From Prorocentrum cordatum (Eukaryota; Sar; Dinophyceae; Prorocentrales; Prorocentraceae), in NCBI GenBank assembly GCA_963575745.1, contig CAUYUJ010016482.1:256515-320514 (forward strand): a stretch of 64,000 bases of DNA, written 5' to 3'. Each line of letters starts with the position of its first letter. Position 1 is the first letter of the stretch. Below, in pieces: positions 1-10,992 of the stretch. The notes under the pieces were generated by a model. That model saw only the letters and a list, made by a program, of their open reading frames with translations, had not been told where the DNA came from and did not search any database. The position numbers and the translations under genes are program-made.

Positions 1-244
1 TGTGGATTTACCGTCTCTGCGGTCTTCTCTTCGGATGCCTGTTTGTCGTTATCCTCAGTTTGCATCCTGCTTGCATCACGCTTAGAATGCTACTTGCCAT
101 CTTCAGTGACTAAGCAGTTTGGCAGCTTGTTTTGTACGGTAGCAGTGCAAGCTGTCCTCAACATTTCCAGCACGATCAGCCTTGCACCGTGTCAAACCCA
201 CATCGCGTTATGCCAAGTGGTTTGCCACATACTCGTCCTTGCGC

Positions 245-600
245 CGTCTTGAGCAGTCGGAGGGCCTTCTAAGGCCGTCTTGGGTTCCACGGGCTTTCTT
301 GGGCTGTCTTGGGGCCGTCCTGGATACCTCTTGACCCCTCGTGGGGTCCTCTTGGGCCTTCTTTGGATTCTCTTCGGACGGAAGCCCGAAAATGCGAGAA
401 TGCGAAAATCACTTAAACACCCAAGGGGAATCAATGATTTTGGTTTCTTCGGATCCTGTCGGATGGAGGTCCTCTTGTGGCCCTCGTGGGCCCTGTTGGA
501 GGACTTCTGGGCAGTCTTGAGCAGTCTTGAGGCCACATTTGAGGCCATCTTGGCCCGTCTTCGAGGCATCTTTTGCCATCTTGGTGTCCCTGGTTGCCTT
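245..600 (+). repeat. TCTTGGGG-type dispersed repeat, copy 1
   Basis: GC-rich arms made of ~10-bp steps reading like GGGCCGTCTTGG and GGGGCCTCTTGG surround an AT-rich core near 385-450 (runs of CGAAAATGCG, then ATCAATGATTTTGG). The same arm-core-arm plan recurs at about 7330, 9463, 19130, 30400, 34206, 42205, 43020, 47540 and 49960. Open frames across it are by-products of the periodicity. Bases 1-244 and 600-1116 show nothing I can name. Confidence 0.7.
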
Positions 601-1116
601 CATGGGCAAGTTTTTCACGAAGGATCGCGGCCTCGCGAGGGGGGACGGTGCACGCGACACTCTGCGACGAGAGGAGGGGGGGTTCTCGGGAAGAGTGCAG
701 AAGCCCTACCGGTCCGCACCTGGCCTTCTGTCATGCCCACATCGTGCAGGCACGGTGGCGGAAAGCGGCCCTCGGCCCCTCCTGCCAGTGAGCTCGGGTC
801 GCGTTCCAGAGGCATTTGGGGCACTTTTCGGGGCTCTCGTGGGGCTTCTGTGGTCATTGGGGAGGATGACAAAAAACCCTACCCCTCCTAACACGATGGA
901 GATGTAGCCTCACTGAAGTCCCCGTCTTCGCATTAGGGATCATGCATCTGGGCGGTTTGGTTTGATACACCTGCAGACAAGACCCCCTATCCCTAGTACT
1001 CCTGGCCCTCCTAACTTAGGTCCCCTCCCAGAGGGTTAGGGGCCCTTTTATGCCTTCAGGGGCCCCTGCGGCCCCTGTGGCCCCGACTTTTGGGTGCGCC
1101 TTGGGGCCTTCTTGGC

Positions 1117-1246
1117 TTGGCATCGCTCGGACGTGTGCATTTTTCCTTCGGCGAGGACCATCGAGGAGCATTCTTGATCATTTGACGAAAAAGCCACGCA
1201 CGAAACCGAACAAAGACACAGGGAATGGACGTCCGAGCGATGCCCA
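1117..1246. mobile_element. MITE-like element, TTGGCATCGCTCGGACGT family, full copy
   Basis: A 130-bp stretch begins TTGGCATCGCTCGGACGT and ends with its near-perfect reverse complement (ACGTCCGAGCGATGCCCA). The body holds GGCGAGGACCATCGAGGAGC and a GAAAAAGCCACGCACGAAACC stretch. No coding capacity. A second full copy is at 3092-3217, and fragments lie at 5553 and 54930-55380. No clear target duplication was seen. Confidence 0.7.
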
Positions 1247-1405
1247 GTTGGGGGCCTGGGGGTCTTTGGGAGCATGCCAGAGGAATTGGCTCGCGGCGGC
1301 GTGGCGGCGGCGCGCTGCTCGCGCCCCTCCCGGCGGCCGCCTTCCGGGGCTCGGTGGCCTCTCTTGGGGGCCTCTTGGGCCGTGTTGGTTTGGTCCTGGG
1401 GGCTT

Positions 1406-1521
1406 CTCCTCCTCCTCCTCCTCCTCCTCCTCCTCCTCCCTCCTCCTCCTCCTCCTCCTCCTCCTCCTCCTCCTCCTCCTCCTCCTCCTCCTCCTCCTCC
1501 TCCTCGTCCTCCTGCTCCTCC
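1406..1521. repeat. (CCT)n microsatellite
   Basis: About 115 bp of nearly pure CCT/TCC triplets. Long Ser, Leu or Glu open frames here are artefacts of the triplet repeat. Between 1522 and 3015 I see no supported gene. Confidence 0.95.
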
Positions 1522-3015
1522 TCCCACTCGGTGGTGAGCGAGGGGGGGAAGTCAGAAGGAGAAGACCCTCTCAGAAGGTTCGGAAGTCCCCCGGCCTGCT
1601 GCGAAGATTTCGGAGCCTTCCCCGAAGACATGACAAAACTCTCAGGAGGTGCGAGGGCTTCTGAGAAGGCCTGGTCCTTCTCTTTTCCCCCCCTCGCTGG
1701 CCGCCAATTCAAGGGAGGGAAACCACCCCGACCCCTACAATCGGCGCTTGCTAAACGGCCCTGGGCGCTGACTAAACAGCCCTGTCCTGTTCGATTCCTT
1801 CCCTTGGTGCGTTTACTGAACGGCTTCGCTTGTCGGGAGGCTTGTTAGGGGGGTGGATTTTCTGCTCTCTACTCTCGAGCCGTCTTGGACGCTCCTGCGA
1901 CCGATGCGGCGAGAATGTTCACGCCTGGCAAACGTTTGAGAGAGTCCGCCTAGATTAGGGCCTCCTGGGCCAGTACCGGGGCCTCCAAGACGACCTCCAC
2001 GAGCGCCGGAGTTGGCTGAGGTTTCATGGAAGCCGCCCTTGTGGTGTCGGCAGTACCCAGTTGGTCGCGGCAAACCCAGAGATCCGAGGGTATGATTTGT
2101 TCAATTCGGCGTTTTTCCTGGATTTCGGCTTCCGGGGCCCGTTATCGGGCCCAGGGACTATCAAAAATGGGTCCGAGACGAAAAAACACCCCCAGGGAAG
2201 GGGTCGGGGCCCTCTGGGGCCGCGGATTGAACAAAAGCCATACCAGCGGATGTCTGGGATACCCCGCCATCTTTCGGGTGCAGCAGCGCAGCAGGGATGA
2301 GGTTGGGTTCAAGGCGCGCTCCGGTTCTCGAAGAAGAAACACACCAGAAACATACACTTTTGGTGTTTTTTCTTCTTCTAGGTTGAGTTCTTCTAGGCTG
2401 ACTTCAAGGCGCGCTCTGGTTCCGATGTAACCTGCGGGGGCGCGAACATCATCGCGCTTCACTCGTGGTGGTCTGGGCCGCAGCGGCTGCCCTTCTCCAA
2501 GGGGGGCGGCGCGGGGACGCGAGGGTGCGAAGACAGCCGCTCGCCCCGCGATGCGCGAGGTGAGGTGGCCTGGAGTGCAGTGTGCTGTCTGAGCCGTTGC
2601 GGGTCTGAACGCGCTCCCTCTTGGTCTGCAGCCTCGTGCTCTTGCTTCTTCATTTTTTTCCTTCGTTGTTGCTTGCAACTCGTCTTCCTCCTCCTCCCTC
2701 CTCCCTCTTTGAGGCACGTCGGAGGCTTCAGCTGGTCTTATTTGGGGTCTGTTCGGGAGGATTGCGGGAAGGCAGGGGCAGCATGTGCGTAGAGAATTCG
2801 GGGGCGCCCAGTCGGGCTACCTTGCTCGTGCCATGCTGCATGCGCTCTGCCTGAACAGGAAGACGATGCGCAGCCACCTGATTGGAGTCATCTTTTCAAG
2901 GGGAACAACGACGACAATTTCAAGGCCTCCGTTGGCAGCTCACTCTGGCTACTCAGCACGGATAACCACCGCGCGGTCGGGCCAACCCGTCTCGGCGTCG
3001 ATATCGCCGTCGCAT

Positions 3016-3335
3016 TTCCGCCGACAGAGTATGTCCGCATCCACCGCTTCCGAGTCGTGCCTCGGGATCTCGAGCAGTGCGGGCGGGATGCTTGGCATCG
3101 CTCGGACGTGCGCATCTTTCCCGGCAAAGGACCGAGGAACATCTTGGGCCACCCTGCGAAGAAGTGCACTCACGAAGCCGAAACGCGCACGGAGAGTGGA
3201 CGTCCGAGCGATGGCAGTGACATGAACATCTGCCCGCCCAGTCGGTGCTTGTAGATATCCATGTCCACTGTTCCCCGAGTCTCCTGGACCCGACCCCGCG
3301 GCAGTGGATGCGGACATAATTCGGCGGCGAGGTAT
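3016..3335. mobile_element. Fold-back element with a nested MITE
   Basis: A TTCCGCCGACAGAGTATGTC arm followed by CGCATCCACCG at 3019-3052 is matched in inverted orientation by CAGTGGATGCGGACATAATT with CGGCGGCGAGG at 3302-3335. The inner part contains the MITE copy at 3092-3217, which looks like a later insertion into the loop. No gene content. Confidence 0.55.
3092..3217. mobile_element. MITE-like element, TTGGCATCGCTCGGACGT family, second full copy
   Basis: This 126-bp element has the same terminal inverted repeats as 1117-1246 (left TTGGCATCGCTCGGACGT, right ACGTCCGAGCGATGGCAG) and a diverged body. It sits inside the loop of the fold-back element at 3016-3335. Confidence 0.7.
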
Positions 3336-3340
3336 CGCAG

Positions 3341-3540
3341 GCCTAGAGGTTGACACCAACACCAAGATCGGCGGTATGCCTCCACCGAGGGAAGAAGATC
3401 CCGATCTCGGTGATGGTGGTAATGTTCTGGCTTCCAAGGTGGCCGAAATATTACCACCAACATCGAAATCTAGCATCATCTTCCCCTCGTGGAGGCAACC
3501 TCCTGTGCTGGTGTTAGTGCCAATTTCCAGGCCTCCACAA
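3341..3540. mobile_element. Palindromic element, CCAACACC...GGTGTTGG type, copy 1
   Basis: The left arm carries GTTGACACCAACACCAAGAT and a CCTCCACCGAGG step; the right arm carries the reverse complement (CTCGTGGAGGCAACCTCC, then GTGTTAGTGCCAATTTCC). A second copy with the same order of blocks is at 55554-55750. About 200 bp, non-coding. Confidence 0.6.
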
Positions 3541-3754
3541 GTATCGCTTCTTCAGCCCCCAGCCTGCAGTTCCGACGATAGGCGCATGTCTGCCGGGGGC
3601 CCTCGGCGTTCCACCTCGGAGCCACCAGGCGGCGCCGTTGGAAGCGTGTCTCACGATGCGGCGCTGGTAATACGGTATATCCGTGGCCGAAAACCTGGCT
3701 AGTTTGGCATTGTTCTGATGGATATGGCCGAATCCCGCTCACTCCTTGGCTCAG

Positions 3755-3860
3755 TCCAGCTTAATCTTGGGCTTAACCCTGGGCTTAATCCTGGGCTTAA
3801 TCCTGGGCTTAGTCTTGGGCTTAATCCTGGGCTTACTCCTGGGCTTACTTTCGAGTGTTA
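3755..3860 (+). repeat. 12-bp minisatellite (CCTGGGCTTAAT)n
   Basis: About eight tandem copies of CCTGGGCTTAAT with small changes, fading into CCTGGGCTTAGCCCAGG near 3885-3900, where the unit becomes a short palindrome. The Leu-Gly open frame over it is an artefact. Confidence 0.85.
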
Positions 3861-4585
3861 ATCACTTAGCAATCCTGCTTGTTCCTGGGCTTAGCCCAGG
3901 TTCATCTGGGCTAATTCAGTTCAAGGCCCCCTAATCGGGCTTAGTGCCCGGTTGAGATCCCTGGCGGGCACTTTCTGGCCATACCGCCAAGGTGGCGATA
4001 TACCACAACATGCTCGTACCATATGTTTGGTTTGGACGTGCGCATCCACGAGGGGCGCATGGTACTTGAATGTCCTTCTGCGTCCCATCCGTGACTCTCT
4101 CCCTGCCCCCGTCCATACTGTTCTCTTGATCAAGTCTGCCCATGGCTTTTCGCGAGCGGGTCCGAAGCATGCTCGTCTCTTTGGCTTTCAGCTTCGAAGG
4201 CGCCCCGATCCATCCTCTCCCAGCTCCTGTCCGGCCTTAAAGCAGCCTTCCATGGCCTCTTCATTGAATACCCCAAAGGAACGTTGCGCCGACATTAGCA
4301 ACCGAGCTGGAGCGTTGACGCGGCAAAGGTGTGAGACCGATTTGGGCGATGCGGCAAGCAAGAGACCAAGGCGAGCGCAAAACGTGCAGGCATGGTGGCC
4401 CGCTGGGGCTTGGATTGTGCGCTCAACGGGTCGAGGGAGGAGGCGAACGGCCTGGCATCACTTCGACGTGTGTATCTTCTCGCGAAGGCCCCTGCCCTGG
4501 CTTCTTCCTCGCGGGCTCCCCTCCCCTCAGGAGCGAGGCGGTGAGGGCTGCAGACTCCCGGATCCCGCGCCTCTCGCAGGCCGTG

Positions 4586-5003
4586 CCAGGAGGAGGAGGA
4601 GGAGGAGGAGGAGGAGGAGGAGGAGGAGGAGGAGGAGGAGACAGGAGGGGAGGAGGAGGCCTCTGGGAGCCACTTGGGGCACTCTTTGGGGCCTCCTGGA
4701 GCCTCCTGGGGGCCTCCTGGGGCCCGATACCCTCGACGGCGATGGCGGACCCTCGATGCGACTGGCAGCCTGCCCAGGCGATCTTCGCCAGATTCGAGCG
4801 CGAGCATGCCCGCGGGGCGACAACGGAGGTCCTCCTCTTCCTCCTCCTCCTCCTCCTCCTCCCTCCTCCCTCCTCCCTCCTCTCCTCCCTCCCTCCTCCC
4901 TCTCCTTCCTCCTCCCTCCCTCATCCTCCTCCTCCTCCTCCTCCTTCCTCCTCCTCCTCCCCCTCCCCCTCCCCCTCCCCCTCCCCCTCCCCCTCCTCGT
5001 CCT
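4586..5003. repeat. Purine/pyrimidine triplet tracts: (AGG)n then CCT-rich
   Basis: A (GGA)n run at 4586-4641, ~190 bp of mixed sequence with TCTTGGGG-like steps, then CCT/CCCCCT-rich DNA at 4827-5003. The two tracts are complementary in composition and could pair with each other. No gene is supported in 3900-5090. Confidence 0.85.
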
Positions 5004-5093
5004 CATACCGCTCACGCGTCGCGCACCGCGGCCCAGGCCAGCGCGGCCGCCCCTCTCCAAGGGAGCGGCGCGAGGGCGGGAGGAGGGGAGCTA

Positions 5094-5215
5094 AACGGTG
5101 TTTTGGCGATCTCGTTGACCGTTTTCGTTCGGACTTCCTTTTTGCAGCAGCGACGGAACGAAGACGGAAGGATAATATCCGACAAAGACACGGCAACGAG
5201 AGACATTGTCTTCGA
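5094..5215 (+). repeat. Diverged duplicate of 53571-53690
   Basis: ACGGTGTTTTGGCGATCTCG, a CCGTTTTCGTTCGGACTTCC step and a TTTGCAGCAG step are matched in order at 53571-53640, followed in both places by acgaaga/agcgaac-rich DNA. It could be a repeated exon-intron boundary (TTTTTGCAG is acceptor-like) or a short dispersed repeat. No continuous frame is shared. Confidence 0.45.
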
Positions 5216-5631
5216 GTAGGAGATCGACTGCAGAACTGATTTACCCCACAATTCAAATTGTCGCCGACTCGACAGACACTGCGCAGACTGTTCGCAGATC
5301 TGCGCGCATGTCTGCGCGTCCTCTCGCGGCCTCGACGAGGAACGCAGTCCTGGGGCAACTCGATGATGTAGTCGATCCCCTATCCCCTGTTCGATGATCA
5401 GCTCGAGCCCTGCCCCCGCTCGCTCGCCCCCTTCGCTCCCCCGCGGCGCGCCCCGCGCGCGGGCGGCGGAGGGGGTGGGGCCAGGCCTCCCCGGCAGGCG
5501 CAGGGGCGAGGCCGCCGGCCTTCTGACGAACTCCCCCGTGCTTCCCCCGTCTTGGCATCGCTCGGACGTTTTTGTTTCTCTTCCTCCCTCGGCGAGGGCC
5601 ATCGAGGAGCATCTTGGATAATCTGGCGATG

Positions 5632-6509
5632 GGGGGCCCAAAAATATACACCACCACCACCACCACCAACCACCACACCACACACCACCACCACACCCCC
5701 CCACACCACCACCCCACCCACCACCACACACCTACCACCACAACCACCACCACCAACCACACCACCACCACCACCACCACCACCCCACACCACCCCACCA
5801 CCACCCACCACCACACCACCACCACCACCCACACCCACCACCACCACCCACCAACCACACCCACCCCCACCACCCACACCACCACCACCACCACCACCCA
5901 CCACCCCACCCCCCCCACACCACCACCACACCCACCACCCACACCACCACAACCACCACCCCACCACCCCACACCCCACCACCACACCCACCACCCCACC
6001 ACCACCACCCACCACCCACCACCAACCACCACCCCACCACCCACCACCCACACACCACACCACCCACCCAAAAAACCCCACCACCCACCCACCCACCACC
6101 CACCACCCACACCCACCACCACCACCCACCACCCACCACCCACCACCTACCACCCACCAGACCCCACCACCCACCACCCACCACCACCACCACCACCAAC
6201 CACCACCACCACCACCGCCACACCACCAACACCCCCACCACCACCACCACCACCACCACCACACCACCACCCCACCACCACCACCACCACCCCCACCACC
6301 ACCAACCACCACCACCACACCTCCAACGCCACCGCCGGCCGCCCGCCCCGCCGCTGCCGCCGCCACCACCACCACCACCGCACCGCCACCACCAAACCTC
6401 ACCACCACACCACCACCACCGCCACCACCACCACCACCACATCCCTCTCGCTGGAGAGAGGAGAGGGGAGGAATCGACGTGGTGGTGGTGTATACTCTTT
6501 GGGCCCCCA
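5632..6509. repeat. CCA/CAC-rich block bounded by an inverted repeat
   Basis: Nearly 800 bp of almost pure CCA, CAC and ACC triplets with few G or T. Its left edge (5632-5655) reads GGGGGGCCCAAAAATATACA then CCACCACC; its right edge (6480-6509) reads the reverse complement with two changes. Just left lies a fragment of the TTGGCATCGCTCGGACGT element (from 5553). The Thr/Pro/His/Trp open frames of several hundred codons are repeat artefacts. Confidence 0.85.
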
Positions 6510-6723
6510 ATGGCGAGGCATGCGCGCCCGAAGCCGAGCACAAGAATGCACTGGGAGGGGGCGCCCGAGCGAGGGCGAGCTCCGTGTGCTTTTCCCCCGA
6601 GGCACCGGCGGCGGGGGGCAGGGGCACCCTCAGACCGCCGGAGGGCCTCCGAGGAGCCCCGCAGCCCTCTGGGAGGAGCGGGAGGCCTGCCCACCCACCC
6701 CCCACGCCCCCCCCCCTGGCGCG

Positions 6724-6868
6724 CTCCGACGTTCGTTCCTCTCCTCCCCTCCTCCTCCTCTCATCCTCCTTCCTCCTCCTACTCCTCCCCCTCCTCCTCC
6801 TCCTTCCGCCTTCCTCTCCCTCCCCCTCCTCTCCTCCTCCCTCCTCCTCCTCCTCCTCCACTCGGCGG
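6724..6868. repeat. CCT-rich low-complexity tract
   Basis: Pyrimidine-rich DNA with CTCCTCC units. Nothing else is recognised between 6510 and 7330. Confidence 0.8.
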
Positions 6869-7329
6869 CGAGCGGGGGGGGGGGGAAGTGAGAAGGAAAA
6901 GGCCTTCTCAGAGGGCTCGGGAGTCCCCCAGCCTTCTGAGAAGTGTTCTAAGCCTTCCCCGAGGACGACAACGAAACCTTTCCGAAGGCCGAAGGCCTTC
7001 TGAGAAGCCCCGCCGCCCTCAGAAGGCCCTCTCCTTCTCATTTCCCCCCCTCGCTCGCCGCCGACCCACGCCGGGTGCGCTCGGAGCTCCCTCTGGACCG
7101 CCCCACCCCCCCGGCCCCTGCTGTCCTGCGGGCCCACTCGGCGATGGGGGCGTCGGGCGGGCACCCCCGCTGGGCGCTGTGGCCCACCAGGCTGCAGAAG
7201 TCCTCCATCAAGCAGTGGCGAAGCGTCCCGGCGTGCCTCTAATTCGGCCCACCCCTGGGGGTCCCCTGACGAAAAGTACCCCAGGCGGTCTCCCGCCGGT
7301 TCGGGTCAGAGATCCCCGGCTGGGTCGGG

Positions 7330-7810
7330 TCGGGTGGGCGCCGCCCTCGAGGCCCTCCAGAAAGCGCCAAGAAGGGCAAAGAGGCCCCCAAGAGGCCCCC
7401 AAGATAGATCAAGAGGGCTCTGCCACAAGATCGCTCCAATATACCCAAGATTGCCCCCAGACGCCCCAAGAGGCTTCCAAAAGCTCTCCCAACGGGGCCC
7501 CAAGAGGGAACATTCATTGATTTTCCTTGGGTTTTCGACAGGTTTGGGCGTTTCCTCCTTTTCGGTTTCCCGACGCCTCAAGACGGCAGTTCACCAAGAT
7601 CGCCCCAAGAGGCTCCAAAAGAACGCCCCAAGAGAGGCCCCAGTGGGGGAACACGGAAACAACATTTCGAGCCCTCGGCCAAATGCGGCTCCCAGGAACT
7701 CCCCAGAGGTCCCTAAAGGCCCCAAGAGGCCCCCAACAGGCGGTCAGGAGGCCGCCAAGAGGCACCCAAGAGCCCCAAAAAGGCTCCTGGTTAAGACGTC
7801 CCCGAAAGCC
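7330..7810 (-). repeat. TCTTGGGG-type dispersed repeat, copy 2 (inverted)
   Basis: Read on the minus strand, GGGCCTCTTGGGGGCCTCTT-like steps flank an AT-rich core at 7505-7585 (minus: CGGGAAACCGAAAAGGAGGA, then AAAATCAATGAATG). Same plan as the other copies, opposite orientation. Confidence 0.7.
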
Positions 7811-8002
7811 TCGGAGAACTCCCAAGAGCTTCATGTGCACTTGCCTCCGGTGCGCGAAAAGGGCCGGCGGATATGAACGAAGCGATCAAAAGCATTTTGC
7901 TGGGAGTGATCTTGTTTCAGCACATCGGGCTCACATTCTAACAACAGTGTTTCTGTTATTCGAAAAGAGAGTGTTCTTCGCTGCTGGCGGAAACGGGGGG
8001 AG

Positions 8003-8875
8003 GGGGGGTCACTACCGGTTCGAACCCCTTCCCCCCCCTCCGGAAAACCGTGGGGGGTCACTACCGGTTCGAACCCCTCCCCCCCTGTTAATCATGGAAT
8101 AAGGTGGGGGTGGGGTGATCACCGGTTAGAGAACCCCCCCCCTCGAACTCGGAAGCCGGGGGGGGTCACTACCGGTTCGAACGTCCCCCCCCTCCCCCCC
8201 TTACGAAAACGGAGAGGGGGGTGCGGACAGTGGTGGGGACGGTGGTGGTGGGGACTGGTGAGGGGACAGCGGGACAGTGGTGGGGACAGTGGGACAGTGG
8301 TGGGGACGGTAGTGGTGGGGACAATGGTGAGGGCAATGGTGGGAACAGTGGGGACAGTGGGACAGTGGTGGGGACGGTGGTGGTGGGGACAGTGGTGTGG
8401 GGACAGTGGGAATGTGGTGGAAACAGTAGGACAGTGGAGGGTACAGTGGTGGTGGGGACAGTGGTGAAGGCGGTGGCGAGGACGGCGGTGGGACAATGGG
8501 GCAGAGGTACAGTGGGGACAGTGGTGGGGACAGTGGGGACAGTGGTGGGAACAGTGGGACAGCTCAGTGGGACAGCGGAGGAGTCAGTGGTTGGGGCCGT
8601 GGAGAAAGTTGGGAGAGTGGAGCCGTGGGAACAGTGCGACAGTGGTGGTGGCACTGGTAGGGACAGTAGGGGCGGTGGTGGAACCAGTGGGGACAGTGGT
8701 GGTGAGGACAGTGGTGCTGGGAACAACAGTGGGGGATGTGGTGAGGACGGTGGTAGGGACCGGGAGTCGTTTGCTGGCGGTGAGGGGGGGTGGGGAGGGG
8801 GTTCGAACCGGTAGTGATCCCGCCCTCTGGTTTTCGAGGGGGGAGGGGGGGTTCGAACCGGTAGTGACCCTTCCC
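8003..8875. repeat. GGGGACAGTGGT minisatellite flanked by inverted GGTCACTACCGGTTCGAACC motifs
   Basis: 8221-8770 is a G-rich minisatellite of 9-15-bp units around GGGGACAGTGGTG. On its left, GGTCACTACCGGTTCGAACC recurs at about 8007, 8053 and 8164 (a decayed copy near 8117); on its right it occurs inverted at about 8800 and 8846. GGTTCGAACC resembles a tRNA T-arm/B-box, but no cloverleaf was found. 8880-9460 is G-rich and otherwise featureless. Confidence 0.75.
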
Positions 8876-9462
8876 GGTTTTCGAGTTCGAGGGGAGGGGG
8901 GGGGGGTTAGGAGAGAGGGGGGTTTTGCCGGGGGAAGGGGGAGGGGATGGGTTCCAGCAGGGGGGGGCGGAATTTTCGGAGGGGGGGGGGGGAGACCCCG
9001 GGCTCCGGAGGAAAAGGGCGGCAACTTTCCACAGTAAAGCGGCGGTGGGTCACGCTCTCTCTGTTATTCTTAGGCTTACGCCACACCGCCGACCCCTTGT
9101 TTATGCCAATCGGGGGGCAGTAGAAGCTGCGAAGGGGTGAAAAGGCGAGTGATATTTGTTTGGTGTCTGTTCGCCGCCACTGCCAGAGGGTCTCGGGCAG
9201 TTCCGCGGGGGTGTCCGAGCGGACGGCGACACCGCGGGCGGTCGAGGTCTCATCTGGGGCCATCTGAGAGGCATAATGGAGCCAGGTTGGGCTCGGGAAT
9301 GTCTTCGAGCCGTTTCGGTAGCGGTCGGGAGTTTTTTTGGGGGACTGTCCAGGAGTCATTATGGGTCAACTTGGCCATGTGCGAGGCCACGGCGCGTGCA
9401 AAGGGTGTGCCGGCATGGGGTATACTTGCATGCGAATCTTCCCACTGGGCCCCACGGTGGAC

Positions 9463-10486
9463 GTCTTGGAGGCCTCTTGGGGGCTTCGTGGCCCGTCTTG
9501 AGGCCCTCTTGGGCTCGGAAAAGCCTCGTGAACCGCTCGTCCCGGCCGTGCTGCGCTCGTCCCGGGCCCTCCCGCTCCCCTCCAAGTCGGCCCTCTTGGG
9601 CCGTCTTGGGGACCTCTTGGGCCGTTTTGGGGCCGTCTTGGGCCGTCTGGAGGCCGTCTTGGGAGCCTCTTGGGCCATCTTGGGGCTATCTTTTGGCCGA
9701 TCGAAACTTGTCTGGGTTCGTCGGGAAAGCAGGAAAGCAAGGAAAGGCGGAAAAAAACTAAAAAAATCGAAAACACTTATGGAAAAATCAACCAATTTCA
9801 GACCCTCCTCATTCAGTGTCTCGCTTGTTTGGACATCGGGGGGCCGTCCTTGGAGGACCGTTTTGGCCCGTCTTGGGCCTTCTGGGGCGTCTTGTGGGGT
9901 GCGTTTGGCGTCTCGGAAGCCTTCGTGGGACACGTATTTGGGTGCTTCTTGGCCCGTCTTGAGGCCCTCTTCGACCCGGAAAAGCTCTGGAACCGCTCGT
10001 CCCGGCCGTGCTGCGCTCGTCCCGGCTCCCTCCCCCCTCCAAGTCGGCCCTCTTGGGCCGTCTTGGGGACCTCTTGGGCCGTCTTGGGGCCGTCTTGGGC
10101 CGTCTGGTGGCCGTCTTGGGGGCCTCTTGGGCCATTTTGGGGCTATCTTTGGAGCCTTTTTGCCCGTCTTGGAGCGTCGGACAGCCGGAAAGGCGGAGAA
10201 GCAAAAAACGTAGAAAAACATTTTGGAAAATCAGCAATTTTAGACTCTTTGGGCCCTCTTGGGAGGCTTGTTTGGGACCTCGGGGGCCGTCTTGGAGACC
10301 TCTTGGCCCGTCTTGGGGCCATCGTGGGCGTCTTGGAGCGGTCGTTTGGCGTCTCGGAGCCTTCGTGGGCCGTCTTGGAGGCCTCTTGGGGGCTTCTTGG
10401 CCCGTCTTGAGGCCCTCTTGGGCCCGGAAAAGCTCTGGAACCGCTCGTCCCGGCCGTGCTGCGCTCGTCCCGGCCCCCTCCCCCCC
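9463..10486 (+). repeat. ~455-bp tandem repeat, left part (TCTTGGGG family)
   Basis: Unit starts (AAGTCGGCCCTCTTGGGCCG) fall at 9584 and 10041, 457 bp apart, with an earlier partial unit from about 9463. Each unit has TCTTGGGG steps, a GGAAAGGCGG/GAAAAC AT-rich core, ATCAACAATTTTAGAC-like DNA, then CCGGAAAAGC and a C-rich end. The third unit is interrupted at 10487 by the copia element and resumes at 19130. Confidence 0.85.
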
Positions 10487-10771
10487 TAAATCGTCGGCAC
10501 TGGCGTAAGCCTGCTGATGATCTTCTCGTAAATGATTATCTTGATAATCTTTTCCTCCACAGCTCGCGCCAGCGACACAACAATCTGTAAGATATCTCGC
10601 TAGCCCCTGGTGGGCTGAAACAGTCACTCACTTGGTAAGTGGGTGGCCAGTCGGCCGTGCCCGGTAGCCTTACCGGGACTCAAGGGCGCCCTCGGACCGA
10701 AACAGCAGCAGCAGTCGCTCGGTCTCCGGGCGTCTCGGATCGGAAGGCCAACTGCACTATACAAAACACAC
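10487..10771 (-). repeat. 3' LTR of the copia element
   Basis: 285 bp matching 18845-19129 with four substitutions. In element orientation it starts GTGTGTTTTGTATAGTGCAG and ends near GTGCCGACGATTTA. A clean TG...CA pair is not obvious. Confidence 0.93.
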
Positions 10772-10992
10772 AGGGGAAAATCCTTTTGGCCTTCGATCCT
10801 GCATAGAAAATCATCTCTGGTAGCGGCGCTACTCTCGCATACATCTCGCGAAGCGAGCAGATCTGAAATATGAAATACAATCCCCGCGGAGCGGGCAGAT
10901 ATGTAAAGCTACATTGTCGCAGAAACTCAGCTAAATGAAATCAAAAACCTCGCGAAGGCGAGCGATATGGATAAGAAACCACCTGGCCAAAC
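10772..10992 (-). promoter_or_regulatory. 3' untranslated region of the copia element with three short hairpins
   Basis: Between the pol stop and the 3' LTR, three GC stems stand in AT-rich DNA: CTCGCGAAGCGAG at about 10845, CCCCGCGGAGCGGG at about 10882 and CTCGCGAAGGCGAG at about 10950. The first two are followed by GCAGAT. They may mark RNA 3'-end formation or reverse-transcription signals. No clear polypurine tract was seen next to the LTR. Confidence 0.5.

Noticed and set aside
5398-7164. Frames of 300-590 codons on both strands
   Set aside because: They arise from the CCA/CAC and CCT tracts, which lack stop codons by composition.
8003-8190. tRNA genes from GGTTCGAACC motifs
   Set aside because: No D-arm, anticodon arm or acceptor pairing could be drawn around any copy.
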